Position numbers and translations under genes: made by a program. Source: Clostridium sp. ZS2-4 (GTDB lineage Bacteria; Bacillota; Clostridia; Clostridiales; Clostridiaceae). From it: a stretch of DNA of 64,000 bases. The DNA lies in contig NZ_JAPPRQ010000015.1 in NCBI RefSeq assembly GCF_026719745.1, forward strand, positions 147,715-211,714, written 5' to 3'. Of this stretch, positions 54,761-63,416 are shown one piece after another; the first letter of the stretch is position 1, and each line of letters begins with the position of its first letter. The notes below the pieces were generated by a model. The model ran no database searches, was not told the DNA's origin, and was given only the letters and a program-made list of their open reading frames with translations.

Positions 54761-55013
54761 CTTTCTAGTATTGATAGAAAAATATTTCTTTAAAGAAAAG
54801 CCTACTTGTACAACTATAGCTGTCTCATTCTAATGATATGAGCAGAATAAATATTAAATTTGAATACGACAAACTGGTGCAGTTCCATAGGATACTACCC
54901 ATTTTGCATTATTTTAACACATAAATTGCATTATTTCAAAATATTTATTTTGTTTTGGCAGTGTAATTATCATGAAACAGTACAAATATGTCTTAAATTT
55001 GAGTTTATTTGTA

Positions 55014-55190
55014 TTAAATAGATTTATTTTCAATGGAGCAATTCTGTATAATTTCAACTAAGTCAAAAGGATTATTTAACTTATAATTTGGTGAAATATT
55101 TTTCATTTGGTCATCCAAATGCTTGCCTAGAACTGCAATTAAATCGTCATGCTCTACTTTCTTATCTAATATTTTTTCTACGGAAATTTA
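55014..55190 (-). pseudogene. Unassigned coding fragment
   Basis: A 57-codon minus-strand frame without a start codon contains KILDKKVEHDDLIAVLGKHL and NPFDLVEIIQNCSIENKSI before a stop. Its composition is protein-like, but I do not recognise the family. It may be the C-terminus of a gene lost between panC and modC. The stretch 54790-55010 next to it shows nothing further. Confidence 0.35.
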
Positions 55191-55237
55191 TATTTTTTAT
55201 AAACTATGTTCTTATTAGTCATTTTAAATAAATAGCA

Positions 55238-55275
55238 ACAAAGGAGTAAAAATCTACAATTTTTTACTCCTTTGT
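55238..55275 (-). terminator. Intrinsic terminator of modABC
   Basis: Perfect 15-bp arms ACAAAGGAGTAAAAA / TTTTTACTCCTTTGT with an 8-nt loop, 8 bp after the modC stop codon. Confidence 0.8.
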
Positions 55276-55282
55276 ATATTGG

Positions 55283-55948
55283 TTAAATAGATAATTTAAA
55301 TTTGTTTTCAGAGTTATTAATACATATACCATTCTTGATGGATATTATTCTATCTGCCAGCATTTCTGATTCATAAGGGTCATGAGTAACTAAAATGACA
55401 CTTATCTTGAATTCTTTTTTATATTGTAGAAATTCTTTATATACTATTCCTTTTGTATCTTTATCTAATGCTGAAAAAGGTTCATCAAGCAGCAGTATGT
55501 TAGGTTTCACAGCTAATGCCCTTGCCAGGGCAACTCTTTGTTTTTCTCCACCAGATATATGATTGGGCTTTCGGTTTTTTAGATGTTCAATTTTAAAAGT
55601 TTCAGTTATATACTTAATGTAATCCATATTATAGCTCTTTAGATTTTTTACTCCAAACAAAATATTTTCTTCTACTGTCATATGAGGAAAGAGGGCATAA
55701 TTTTGAAATAAATATCCTATATGTCTATTTCTTATTGGTAAATTTATATTATCAGAAGACGAAAATACTATTTTATCATCTATTTTAATAAGCCCTTTAT
55801 CTGGAGTTTTAATGCCAGAAATACAATCTAGAATTGTGGTTTTGCCTGACCCAGATGAACCCTGTAGAGCAACTACTTCATTATCGATGGTGAAGCTGCA
55901 ATTTAAATCAAAATAATGTAATTTTTTTACTATATCTAATTCAATCAT
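55283..55948 (-). CDS. modC: Molybdate ABC transporter ATP-binding protein
   Basis: Energises molybdate (and tungstate) uptake. Walker A GSSGSGKTT, Q-loop LFQNYALFPHMTV, signature HISGGEKQRVALARAL, Walker B ILLLDEPFSALD and H-loop VTHDPYE are all intact. At 221 aa it lacks the C-terminal TOBE (mop) domain of E. coli ModC, as many clostridial versions do. Last gene of modABC; a 47-bp gap separates it from modB. Confidence 0.9.
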   Translation of the reverse strand: MIELDIVKKLHYFDLNCSFTIDNEVVALQGSSGSGKTTILDCISGIKTPDKGLIKIDDKIVFSSSDNINLPIRNRHIGYLFQNYALFPHMTVEENILFGVKNLKSYNMDYIKYITETFKIEHLKNRKPNHISGGEKQRVALARALAVKPNILLLDEPFSALDKDTKGIVYKEFLQYKKEFKISVILVTHDPYESEMLADRIISIKNGICINNSENKFKLSI

Positions 55949-55995
55949 CTAATCTCCCTCGTTTGGTTATTAATATATGGAATTATTTCAAAGTA

Positions 55996-56670
55996 TTAAG
56001 AGTGCAGCTTATTATAATCTTTCTTTTTTAACCAGGTATTTAGTCCAAATACTAAAATAAAACTAAAGACTACAACTACTGCCAAAAGAGTATTGGCCAC
56101 TTCTGTATACCCATTATCCACTGCGAAATATATTGCAGTAGGAATAGTTTGAGTTTTCCCAGGAATATTTCCTGCAACCATTAGAGTTGCGCCAAATTCT
56201 CCAAGAGCTCTTGCAAAAGACAATATAATTCCACTTACTATTCCAGGCCATGCTAGAGGAAATGTTATTTTCCAAAAAATACGCCATTCACCTGAGCCCA
56301 AGGTTCGTGCTGCATTTTCATATGTATGGTCAACATTTAAGAAGGCAGCCTTGCAGCTTTGATACATCAGCGGCAGTGCAACTACCGATGCAGCAATACA
56401 AGCAGCTGCTGGGGTAAAGATAAGAGTTATACCAAAGATATTGTATAAAAATTTCCCTAAAAATGATCTTTTGCTTAACAAAATAAGCAATCCATAACCT
56501 GTAATAGTTGGAGGAAGAACCATTGGCATTATAATTAAGGATTCAAGTATATCTTTTGCTTTAAAATTATACTTAGTAAATATTCTACTCAAAAACATCC
56601 CAATTATAAATGTAAAAATTGTAGATATAAAAGCTATTTTTAATGAAAGAATAATTGGTGATAATATCAT
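55996..56670 (-). CDS. modB: Molybdate ABC transporter permease
   Basis: Membrane subunit with five or six helices. The EAA loop reads YENAARTLGSGEWRIFWKITFPLAWPGI, followed by SFARALGEFGATLMVAGNIPGKTQT, a segment characteristic of ModB and related sulfate permeases. 224 aa, normal. Starts 8 bp after modA. Confidence 0.94.
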   Translation of the reverse strand: MILSPIILSLKIAFISTIFTFIIGMFLSRIFTKYNFKAKDILESLIIMPMVLPPTITGYGLLILLSKRSFLGKFLYNIFGITLIFTPAAACIAASVVALPLMYQSCKAAFLNVDHTYENAARTLGSGEWRIFWKITFPLAWPGIVSGIILSFARALGEFGATLMVAGNIPGKTQTIPTAIYFAVDNGYTEVANTLLAVVVVFSFILVFGLNTWLKKKDYNKLHS

Positions 56671-56678
56671 AATTTTAC

Positions 56679-57482
56679 CTATTTCCCAGCAGAATTAAAT
56701 CCATATTTTTTAAATACATTTTGAGCATCAGTACTAGTTAGATATTCCATAAATTTTTTTGCACCTTCCTTGTTTTTACTGCTTTTAACCAATGCCATTG
56801 GATATACGATAGGCTTATGTGATTTTTCATCAAAGCTTTCTGCTATATAACTTTTTTTCAAGGTATAAGTATCACTGTTATAAACAATTCCAGCAGCAGC
56901 TTCACCACTTTCTACATACTGAGCAACCTGTTTAACTGTTTTTCCATACACAAGTTTATCAGCAAGAGGCTCCCACAATTTATAATATTCCATAGTTTGT
57001 TTTCCATATTTTCCAGCAGGAACAGATTCAGGTTCCCCAATACTAAGTTTTACATCAATACCTTTAATATCAGAAAGTTTTTTTATTTTTTCTTTATATT
57101 CCTTGGATACAATTAAAACAAGTGAGTTTTTTAATAAATCAACTCTAGTGTCTGTGTCAATAAAATTCTTTTCCTGAAGTGAATCCATTTTACTTTTTGA
57201 AGCTGATAAGAATAAATCTGTTGGTGCCCCTTGTTCGATCTGTTTTTGTAAAGCACCAGAAGATCCAAAGTTTAATGTTACTTTTGCACCAGTTTTTTCT
57301 TCATACATTTTTTTAATTTCAGTCAATGATTCTGTTAAGCTTGCTGCAGCTGATACTGTTATATCTAAAGTTTTGGTATCAGTAGTTTTTTTAGCTTCGT
57401 TTTCGTTTACTTTGGAATTTCCACATCCAAATAAACCTAAAATCAAAGTACATGAAATTAAAATACTAAAAATTTTTTTCAT
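56679..57482 (-). CDS. modA: Molybdate-binding lipoprotein
   Basis: Lipobox Cys20 (LGLFGC). The oxyanion-binding pattern is intact: VSAAASLTESLTEI, NFGSSGALQKQIEQGAPTDLFLSAS, and the later GIVYNSD. 267 aa. GGAGGG precedes the ATG. The 350-bp gap between modA and nadA carries both divergent upstream regions. Confidence 0.94.
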   Translation of the reverse strand: MKKIFSILISCTLILGLFGCGNSKVNENEAKKTTDTKTLDITVSAAASLTESLTEIKKMYEEKTGAKVTLNFGSSGALQKQIEQGAPTDLFLSASKSKMDSLQEKNFIDTDTRVDLLKNSLVLIVSKEYKEKIKKLSDIKGIDVKLSIGEPESVPAGKYGKQTMEYYKLWEPLADKLVYGKTVKQVAQYVESGEAAAGIVYNSDTYTLKKSYIAESFDEKSHKPIVYPMALVKSSKNKEGAKKFMEYLTSTDAQNVFKKYGFNSAGK

Positions 57483-57787
57483 AGTAAATCCCTCCTGAAT
57501 TTTTATCCCATGACCAGCGTAAAGTCTCAGGATTTTAGTTGAACTGTATGTCTACTATCAATATAAAATTAATAATTGTTTTAGGCAAGTTAAAAATACC
57601 ACAATGTAGGTAAAAAATGTATTAAATTCTAATAAATTGTCATAAATACTTCATAAATCTTACTTTATGTAACTTTATAATAGTATTTTAGTATGAAATA
57701 GATAATGATTGCTAATCCCATGAATATATCAATACTAAAAATTGATATATTGATTAGTTTTAAATAAAGTGATATAGTATTTACGAC

Positions 57788-57802
57788 AGTGTATATACAG
57801 AT
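57788..57802. promoter_or_regulatory. Palindrome upstream of nadA, candidate NiaR operator
   Basis: TGTATATACA (57790-57799) inside ACAGTGTATATACAGATG resembles the palindromic sites of the niacin repressor NiaR. A further 11-bp inverted repeat, AATATATCAAT, is at 57723-57751. Neither is proven. Confidence 0.3.
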
Positions 57803-57835
57803 GCATACTCATTGATGAAACGAGGTGTAAAGATA

Positions 57836-58741
57836 ATGAGAAATATTAGAGATGAAATTATAAAATTAAAAAAAGAAAGAAATGCAGTTATATTGGCGCA
57901 TTATTATCAAGAGCCTGAAATTCAGGAAATAGCTGATTATACAGGAGATTCTTATTATTTAAGCAAAGTGGGAAGAGAATGCACAGAAGAAACAATTGTC
58001 TTCTGTGGTGTAAAATTCATGGCTGAAAGTGCAAAAATCCTTTCACCAGATAAAAGGGTTCTTTTACCTAACAAGGATGCTTTATGCTGTATGGTTTATA
58101 TGGCTGATGCAGAGCAAGTTGGAAAAGTAAAACGAGAATATCCAAATGCAAAAGTAGTTTGCTATGTGAATTCGTCTACTGAGGTTAAGTCAGTATCAGA
58201 TGTATGCTGTACATCTTCCAGTGCCATTAATATAATCAAGAATATAGACAGCGATGAAATAATTTTTGTACCAGACAGAAATTTAGGCAGTTATGTGCAG
58301 GAAAAAATACCTGAAAAGAAGATTATATTATGGAATGGATGCTGTAATGTCCACGACGTTATAGATGCGGAAGAAATTGAAGATGCAAAAGAAAAATATG
58401 GACAGGATGTTAAAGTGTTAGTCCATCCTGAATGTAAGAAAGAAGTTAGAGATTTGGCTGATTTTATAGGAAGCACAGGAGAAATAATAAAATTTGCTTC
58501 TTCTGATGATTCACTTAAGTATCTCATTGTAACAGAAGTAGGAATTCTTCATGAGCTTAAAAAGAGAAATCCTAATAAGGAATTTTATACTCTGGATATG
58601 GTTTGCAGAAGTATGAAGATAACTACTCTGGAGGATGTATATAATTGTCTTAAGGATTTAAACAATGAAATACAGCTTGATGAAGATATGAGAAACTCTG
58701 CACATAAAGCGCTTCAAAATATGCACATTCTTGGAGGCTGA
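57836..58741 (+). CDS. nadA: Quinolinate synthase
   Basis: Condenses iminoaspartate with dihydroxyacetone phosphate to quinolinate using a [4Fe-4S] cluster. Seen: ILAHYYQEPEIQEIADYTGDS, CGVKFMAESAKIL, the cluster Cys residues in DALCCMVYM, WNGCCNVH region and MVCRSMKITT, and VHPECKKEV. ATG 57836 follows GAGGTG at 8 nt; an in-frame ATG 24 nt upstream lies before that site. 301 aa. First gene of nadA-nadB-nadC. Confidence 0.95.
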   Translation: MRNIRDEIIKLKKERNAVILAHYYQEPEIQEIADYTGDSYYLSKVGRECTEETIVFCGVKFMAESAKILSPDKRVLLPNKDALCCMVYMADAEQVGKVKREYPNAKVVCYVNSSTEVKSVSDVCCTSSSAINIIKNIDSDEIIFVPDRNLGSYVQEKIPEKKIILWNGCCNVHDVIDAEEIEDAKEKYGQDVKVLVHPECKKEVRDLADFIGSTGEIIKFASSDDSLKYLIVTEVGILHELKKRNPNKEFYTLDMVCRSMKITTLEDVYNCLKDLNNEIQLDEDMRNSAHKALQNMHILGG

Positions 58742-58745
58742 TAAT

Positions 58746-60047
58746 ATGAATATTTATGCAGATGTGCTTATAGTAGGAACAGGAATTGCAGGTATGTACA
58801 GTGCCTTAAACTTAAGAAAAGATTTAAATATAGTTATGATAACTAAATCAACCATTGAAGAGAGTAATTCTTATCTTGCTCAAGGGGGGATATCTACTGC
58901 CAAAAATGAGAAAGATAAAGCTGTATTTATTCAAGATACTTTAAAGGCAGGTATATATATAAATGATATAACAGCAGTAGAATTGCTTGCCGCTGAGTCA
59001 AGGGAAAATATAAAAAATCTTACTGACTTTGGGGTAGAATTTGATAAGGCTAAAGATGGTTTTGATTACACAAAAGAAGGGGCTCATAGTATAAATAGAA
59101 TTGTTCACTGTGCTGATGAAACAGGAAGAAAGGTTTCACAGGTTTTAATAGAACAAGTTAAGGTAAGAGAAAATATAAAAATATATGAAAATACTTGCTG
59201 TATAGATATATTAAAAGAAAGTAATAACTGTAAAGGTGCAGTTGTTTTAAAAGGGGGCAATTTAATAAATATATATGCAAAGACTACAATACTGGCATGT
59301 GGAGGCATTGGAGGATTATTTAAAAATTCTACTAATCAAAGAAGTTTAATAGGTAGTGGTCTAGGTATTGCAATTAGAAATAATATTGCAGTTAAAGATA
59401 TGAATTATATTCAATTTCATCCTACTGCATTATATGAAGGAGAAACTGAAGGAAAAAGATTTCTAATTTCAGAATCTTTAAGAGGCGAAGGGGCAATATT
59501 AGTTAATAAATATGGGGATAGATTTGTGGACGAACTTCTTCCGAGAAATGTGGTTGCAGAAGCTATACTGGAAGAACAAAAAAAAACAAATTCCAGATAT
59601 GTATATTTAGATATAACTCATATGCCAGCACAATTTATTATAAATAGATTTCCATGTATATATAAGGAATGTAAAAAAAGAGGATTGGATATAATAAAAG
59701 AGAGGATACCGGTAACTCCTGCTCAACATTACTTTATGGGAGGAATAAAAGTAGATAATAACTCAAAAACTTCTATGAAGAATTTGTTCGCTTGTGGGGA
59801 AGCTAGTTGTACTGGGGTACATGGGGCAAATAGACTTGCTAGCAATTCGCTTTTGGAAGCATTAGTATTTTCGAGAAGGGCGGCTATTTTTATAAATAAA
59901 GTTATTGATGGTATTAATGTAAATTTTGTTTCAAACTATATACATTATAATCAGGCATTAGAGATTAATACATTAAATAAAAAAATAGTAATAAATGAAT
60001 TTATGAGAATTAGAGGGGATATAAAGGATGAACTGGTTAGTTGTTGA
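58746..60047 (+). CDS. nadB: L-aspartate oxidase
   Basis: FAD enzyme that oxidises aspartate to iminoaspartate for NadA. FAD-binding GTGIAGMYSALNL at the N-terminus, SYLAQGGIST, the substrate loop HSINRIVHCADETGR, QFHPTALY, SESLRGEGAILVN, RYVYLDITHM and GEASCTGVHGANRLASNSLLEALVF are present. At 433 aa it is shorter than the E. coli enzyme because most of the C-terminal helical domain is missing, as often seen in clostridia. GGAGG (58732) directs the ATG at 58746. Confidence 0.93.
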   Translation: MNIYADVLIVGTGIAGMYSALNLRKDLNIVMITKSTIEESNSYLAQGGISTAKNEKDKAVFIQDTLKAGIYINDITAVELLAAESRENIKNLTDFGVEFDKAKDGFDYTKEGAHSINRIVHCADETGRKVSQVLIEQVKVRENIKIYENTCCIDILKESNNCKGAVVLKGGNLINIYAKTTILACGGIGGLFKNSTNQRSLIGSGLGIAIRNNIAVKDMNYIQFHPTALYEGETEGKRFLISESLRGEGAILVNKYGDRFVDELLPRNVVAEAILEEQKKTNSRYVYLDITHMPAQFIINRFPCIYKECKKRGLDIIKERIPVTPAQHYFMGGIKVDNNSKTSMKNLFACGEASCTGVHGANRLASNSLLEALVFSRRAAIFINKVIDGINVNFVSNYIHYNQALEINTLNKKIVINEFMRIRGDIKDELVSC

Positions 60048-60867
60048 TGAGATATTAAAGACTGCACTTAAAGAAGATGCTGCAAATGGGGATATAACTA
60101 CAAGTTCAATTGTGGATAAAGATAGCGTTTGTTCCGTTGATATAATAGCAAAAGAAGATGGTATTATTGCTGGAACTGACGTATTTAGAAGAATTTTTAC
60201 TCTTTTAGGAGAAGTTCAAGTTGAATTTAATGTAAGTGATGGAGAGAAAGTTAAAAAAACGCAGGTATTAGGTAAAATCCAAGGCAATACTTATAATGTG
60301 TTATTAGGTGAGAGATTAGCACTTAATCTTCTTCAGCGAATGAGTGGTATTGCTACTATTACCAGAATGCTTGTGAAAAAGATAGAAGGTACAAAAGCAA
60401 GACTTTTAGACACCAGAAAAACTACTCCTAATCTTAGAGTACTTGAAAAATATGCAGCAAAGATTGGCGGGGCGTGTAATCATAGATTTAATTTATCTGA
60501 TGGGGTTTTGATAAAGGATAATCATATAGGTGCTGCAGGAGGAATAAAAGAAGCTGTAGGTATGGTAAGAAACAATGTGTCTTTTGTAAGAAAAATAGAG
60601 GTTGAAGTGGAGAGTTTGCAGCAGGTTAGAGAAGCATTGGAATCAGGGGCAGATATAATAATGTTGGATAATATGGATACAGAAACAATGAAAAAAGCTG
60701 TAGAAATTATAGCTGGAAAAGCTTTAACAGAAGCTTCAGGAAATGTGAATTTAAACAGAATAAGAGATATTGCCGCTACTGGAGTGGATTTTATATCCGC
60801 AGGAATGATTACTCATTCTGTAAAAGCTTTGGATATAAGCATGAAAAATTTAAAAATAACTTATTAA
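60028..60867 (+). CDS. nadC: Nicotinate-nucleotide pyrophosphorylase (carboxylating)
   Basis: Converts quinolinate and PRPP to nicotinate mononucleotide. EDAANGDITTSSI, ERLALNLLQRMSGIAT, LDTRKTTPNLRVLEKYA, GGACNHRFNLSDGVLIKDNHI and EVEVESLQQ are family signatures with the PRPP and quinolinate contacts. 279 aa. It starts 20 nt inside nadB, with AAAGGATG at the start, so translation is coupled. Confidence 0.96.
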   Translation: MNWLVVDEILKTALKEDAANGDITTSSIVDKDSVCSVDIIAKEDGIIAGTDVFRRIFTLLGEVQVEFNVSDGEKVKKTQVLGKIQGNTYNVLLGERLALNLLQRMSGIATITRMLVKKIEGTKARLLDTRKTTPNLRVLEKYAAKIGGACNHRFNLSDGVLIKDNHIGAAGGIKEAVGMVRNNVSFVRKIEVEVESLQQVREALESGADIIMLDNMDTETMKKAVEIIAGKALTEASGNVNLNRIRDIAATGVDFISAGMITHSVKALDISMKNLKITY

Positions 60868-60894
60868 AATGACTTGTTTTAAATAAAGAGATTG

Positions 60895-60937
60895 AAAAAA
60901 CTAGTCCAGTGGGTTTACTCCACTAGACTAGTTTTTT
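60895..60937. terminator. Bidirectional intrinsic terminator
   Basis: 18-bp arms with one mismatch (AAAAAACTAGTCCAGTGG / CCACTAGACTAGTTTTTT) between nadC and the convergent GGDEF-EAL gene. Confidence 0.85.
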
Positions 60938-63251
60938 GGTTTAAAAATGAGTTCTCAAATTCAGCAGCTTCAACAGGTTTTCCAATTAAATAACCCTGTA
61001 TGGAATCACACTTTAATTCTTTTAAAATATTAAGGTGTTCATTAGTTTCTATACCTTCAGCAACCACCTTTAGATTTAAACTATGAGCCATCATTATTGT
61101 TATTTTAATTATTTCAAGATTTTTAGTGTTCTTATCGATATCTGTAATAAGAGACTTATCTATCTTTAAGGTGTTAATTGGCAAGCTGCTTACATAGCTT
61201 AAAGAAGAATAGCCTGTTCCAAAATCATCTAGAGAGATAGTTACTCCTAATTCTCTCAAGGTTTTTAAAGTATTTATAGTTAAGGAAACATCCTCCATAG
61301 CTTCATCTTCAGTAATTTCTAAGTTAAGATAAGATGGAGAGAGTTTTGAGTGATTTAAGGCATCAGTTACTATATCTATAAAGTTTTCCTGCTTTAGTTG
61401 ATTAAAAGAAATATTTACAGAAATATAGAAGTCTCTATAGCCTTTTTCATGCCACTTTTTACACTGTTTACAGGCATTGAACAGAACCCAGTTATCTATA
61501 TGAACAATTTCACCTATATCTTTAGCCTTTTGAATAAAGTCATTAGGATAGATAAGCTTATCTTCAAATTTCCATCTTATTAAAGCTTCAGCGCCCAATA
61601 AATTCAATTGGTTTATATTGTTTATTGGTTGAAAATGAAGTATAAATTCATTGTTTTTTAGTGCTTTTCTCAGGTTATTTTCCATAACCAGCTCAGTTAA
61701 AGCTTGAGAATTCATGTTTTCAGAATAAATTTTATAAGTATATCCACCACTATTTTTAGCTACATACATTGCAGAATCAGCATTTTTCATTAATGTTGGT
61801 AAATCATCACCATTATCAGGATAAAAGCTTATACCTATGCTGCAACCAACATAAATTTCATGATTTTGATAATTAATAGGAGATTTTAAAACATTACAAA
61901 TTTTTTCAGCCAGATTTTTAGTTTCATGAGGAAAGCAGATATTATTTTGAACTATAATAAATTCATCTCCACCTAGTCGACCGAGCAAGTAGTTTTCATT
62001 TAGTATGAATTGCAGCTTGTCAGCTACCTTTTCCAGTATATAGTCTCCGGCATTGTGACCTAAGCTGTCATTAATATTTTTAAAATTATCTAAATCAATA
62101 AAGAAGAGAGCAAACTTGGTTTTGTTTTCTTTTATTATTAGTTCTATATTTTCCATTATATTTTTGCGATTTGAGAGTCCTGTTAGTGTATCATAATAGG
62201 CAAGTTGGATTAATTTACTCTCAGATTTTTGGAGTGTTTCAAACATAGTGTTAATTTCTTTGTTCAGTTCAGTTATTTCATCATTGCCTTTTAATTCTAG
62301 TCTATGTGATAAATCGCCTGTATTAGTAATTTCATCAACTGTAGTTTTAATAGACAATATTTTTTTTATTATTGTTTTATTTAAAAATGTTATCACCAAT
62401 ATAATACATAAAAGGGATATTACAAATAAAATAACAAGATATAAAGTAAGGCTGTTTTCAGCAGTTTTGTAAATATCTCTTGGCATATCTACAGTAATTA
62501 TTAAAGCAGGAGCGGAGAATATATCATTAATCAAAGCATATCCTGTTATAGTATTTTTATCCTTGATTTTTACATAGGTGTTATTGGAAGGATTATAAGT
62601 AATAGTATTTTCCAATATATTTTTATCATAGTTCTGTACTTTTATATTAAGGTCTAAATCAGCTGAAAGGGTTTTAAGTGCCTGATTATCAAAATATTTT
62701 ACTAAAATAAAAGTACCTTTTACTGGACCACTACTGTCATTTTTCACCACAGGCTGTGCACTAATGAAAATAGGTAGATTATTATGTATCAATATCCCAG
62801 TAAATCTTTTAGAATTAGTAAATGAATTAACTCTAGATATAATATCCCTTTGAACATTATGGTCTAAATCAGATGAAGTGTATAAAGTACTGGTTATAGT
62901 TTTATTAAATATAATTTCACCTGAATTATTTATAAAGGCTAAAAAGGATATATTTAAATTTTTGAAGCTGTTTAAATCATCGCTAAAATTAGAATCTATA
63001 AAATGTTTATTGTGATTTTCCATGAATTCATAAGTCTCATCCCACTGAGAATATTCCAAATTAAGTGAAGTGAGAGCTTGCATGTCTTTTTTTATAAAGT
63101 GTAAAACTCTTGTAGTATTTGATAAAGTTTTTGAAAATTCTATTTCATTAACATTTCTTATTAAAAGTATTTTAGAAAAAAAATATATCAAACAAATTGC
63201 AGTAAAAATAGATACTATTGTTAGTTTTATAATTTTTGTATATAATTTCAT
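60915..63251 (-). CDS. CHASE4-HAMP-GGDEF-EAL cyclic di-GMP protein
   Basis: An extracellular CHASE4-like sensor between two helices (residues about 35-270; MQALTSLNLEYSQWDETYEFM), HAMP, then GGDEF with intact LGGDEFIIVQ and EAL with GAEALIRW, NISFNQL, LEITEDEAMED and LDDFGTGYSSLSY. Both catalytic sites look complete, so it may make or degrade cyclic di-GMP according to signal. 778 aa. The final codons lie within the shared terminator. Confidence 0.92.
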   Translation of the reverse strand: MKLYTKIIKLTIVSIFTAICLIYFFSKILLIRNVNEIEFSKTLSNTTRVLHFIKKDMQALTSLNLEYSQWDETYEFMENHNKHFIDSNFSDDLNSFKNLNISFLAFINNSGEIIFNKTITSTLYTSSDLDHNVQRDIISRVNSFTNSKRFTGILIHNNLPIFISAQPVVKNDSSGPVKGTFILVKYFDNQALKTLSADLDLNIKVQNYDKNILENTITYNPSNNTYVKIKDKNTITGYALINDIFSAPALIITVDMPRDIYKTAENSLTLYLVILFVISLLCIILVITFLNKTIIKKILSIKTTVDEITNTGDLSHRLELKGNDEITELNKEINTMFETLQKSESKLIQLAYYDTLTGLSNRKNIMENIELIIKENKTKFALFFIDLDNFKNINDSLGHNAGDYILEKVADKLQFILNENYLLGRLGGDEFIIVQNNICFPHETKNLAEKICNVLKSPINYQNHEIYVGCSIGISFYPDNGDDLPTLMKNADSAMYVAKNSGGYTYKIYSENMNSQALTELVMENNLRKALKNNEFILHFQPINNINQLNLLGAEALIRWKFEDKLIYPNDFIQKAKDIGEIVHIDNWVLFNACKQCKKWHEKGYRDFYISVNISFNQLKQENFIDIVTDALNHSKLSPSYLNLEITEDEAMEDVSLTINTLKTLRELGVTISLDDFGTGYSSLSYVSSLPINTLKIDKSLITDIDKNTKNLEIIKITIMMAHSLNLKVVAEGIETNEHLNILKELKCDSIQGYLIGKPVEAAEFENSFLNQKTSLVE

Positions 63252-63416
63252 TTTTTATATACACTCCTCTGTAAGTTAAAGTTTTAGTCGCTTGCAGAAT
63301 TCCACAAGCATTGATTTGCCTAACTTTTAAGCCGGTAGGCTTTTATATTTTCCTCCACTGCGACATAATAGAATTACACCACATAAAACCAAACACCACA
63401 GAGGAGGAGAACAAAC

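Noticed and set aside
54392..54800. T-box or other riboswitch before panC
   Set aside because: The conserved T-box core is absent, and the region is better explained as coding debris of a DUF2520-type gene.
57483..57560. Molybdenum cofactor riboswitch upstream of modA
   Set aside because: The region is short and lacks the conserved multi-stem core; only a weak CTGAGAC/GGTC pairing was seen.
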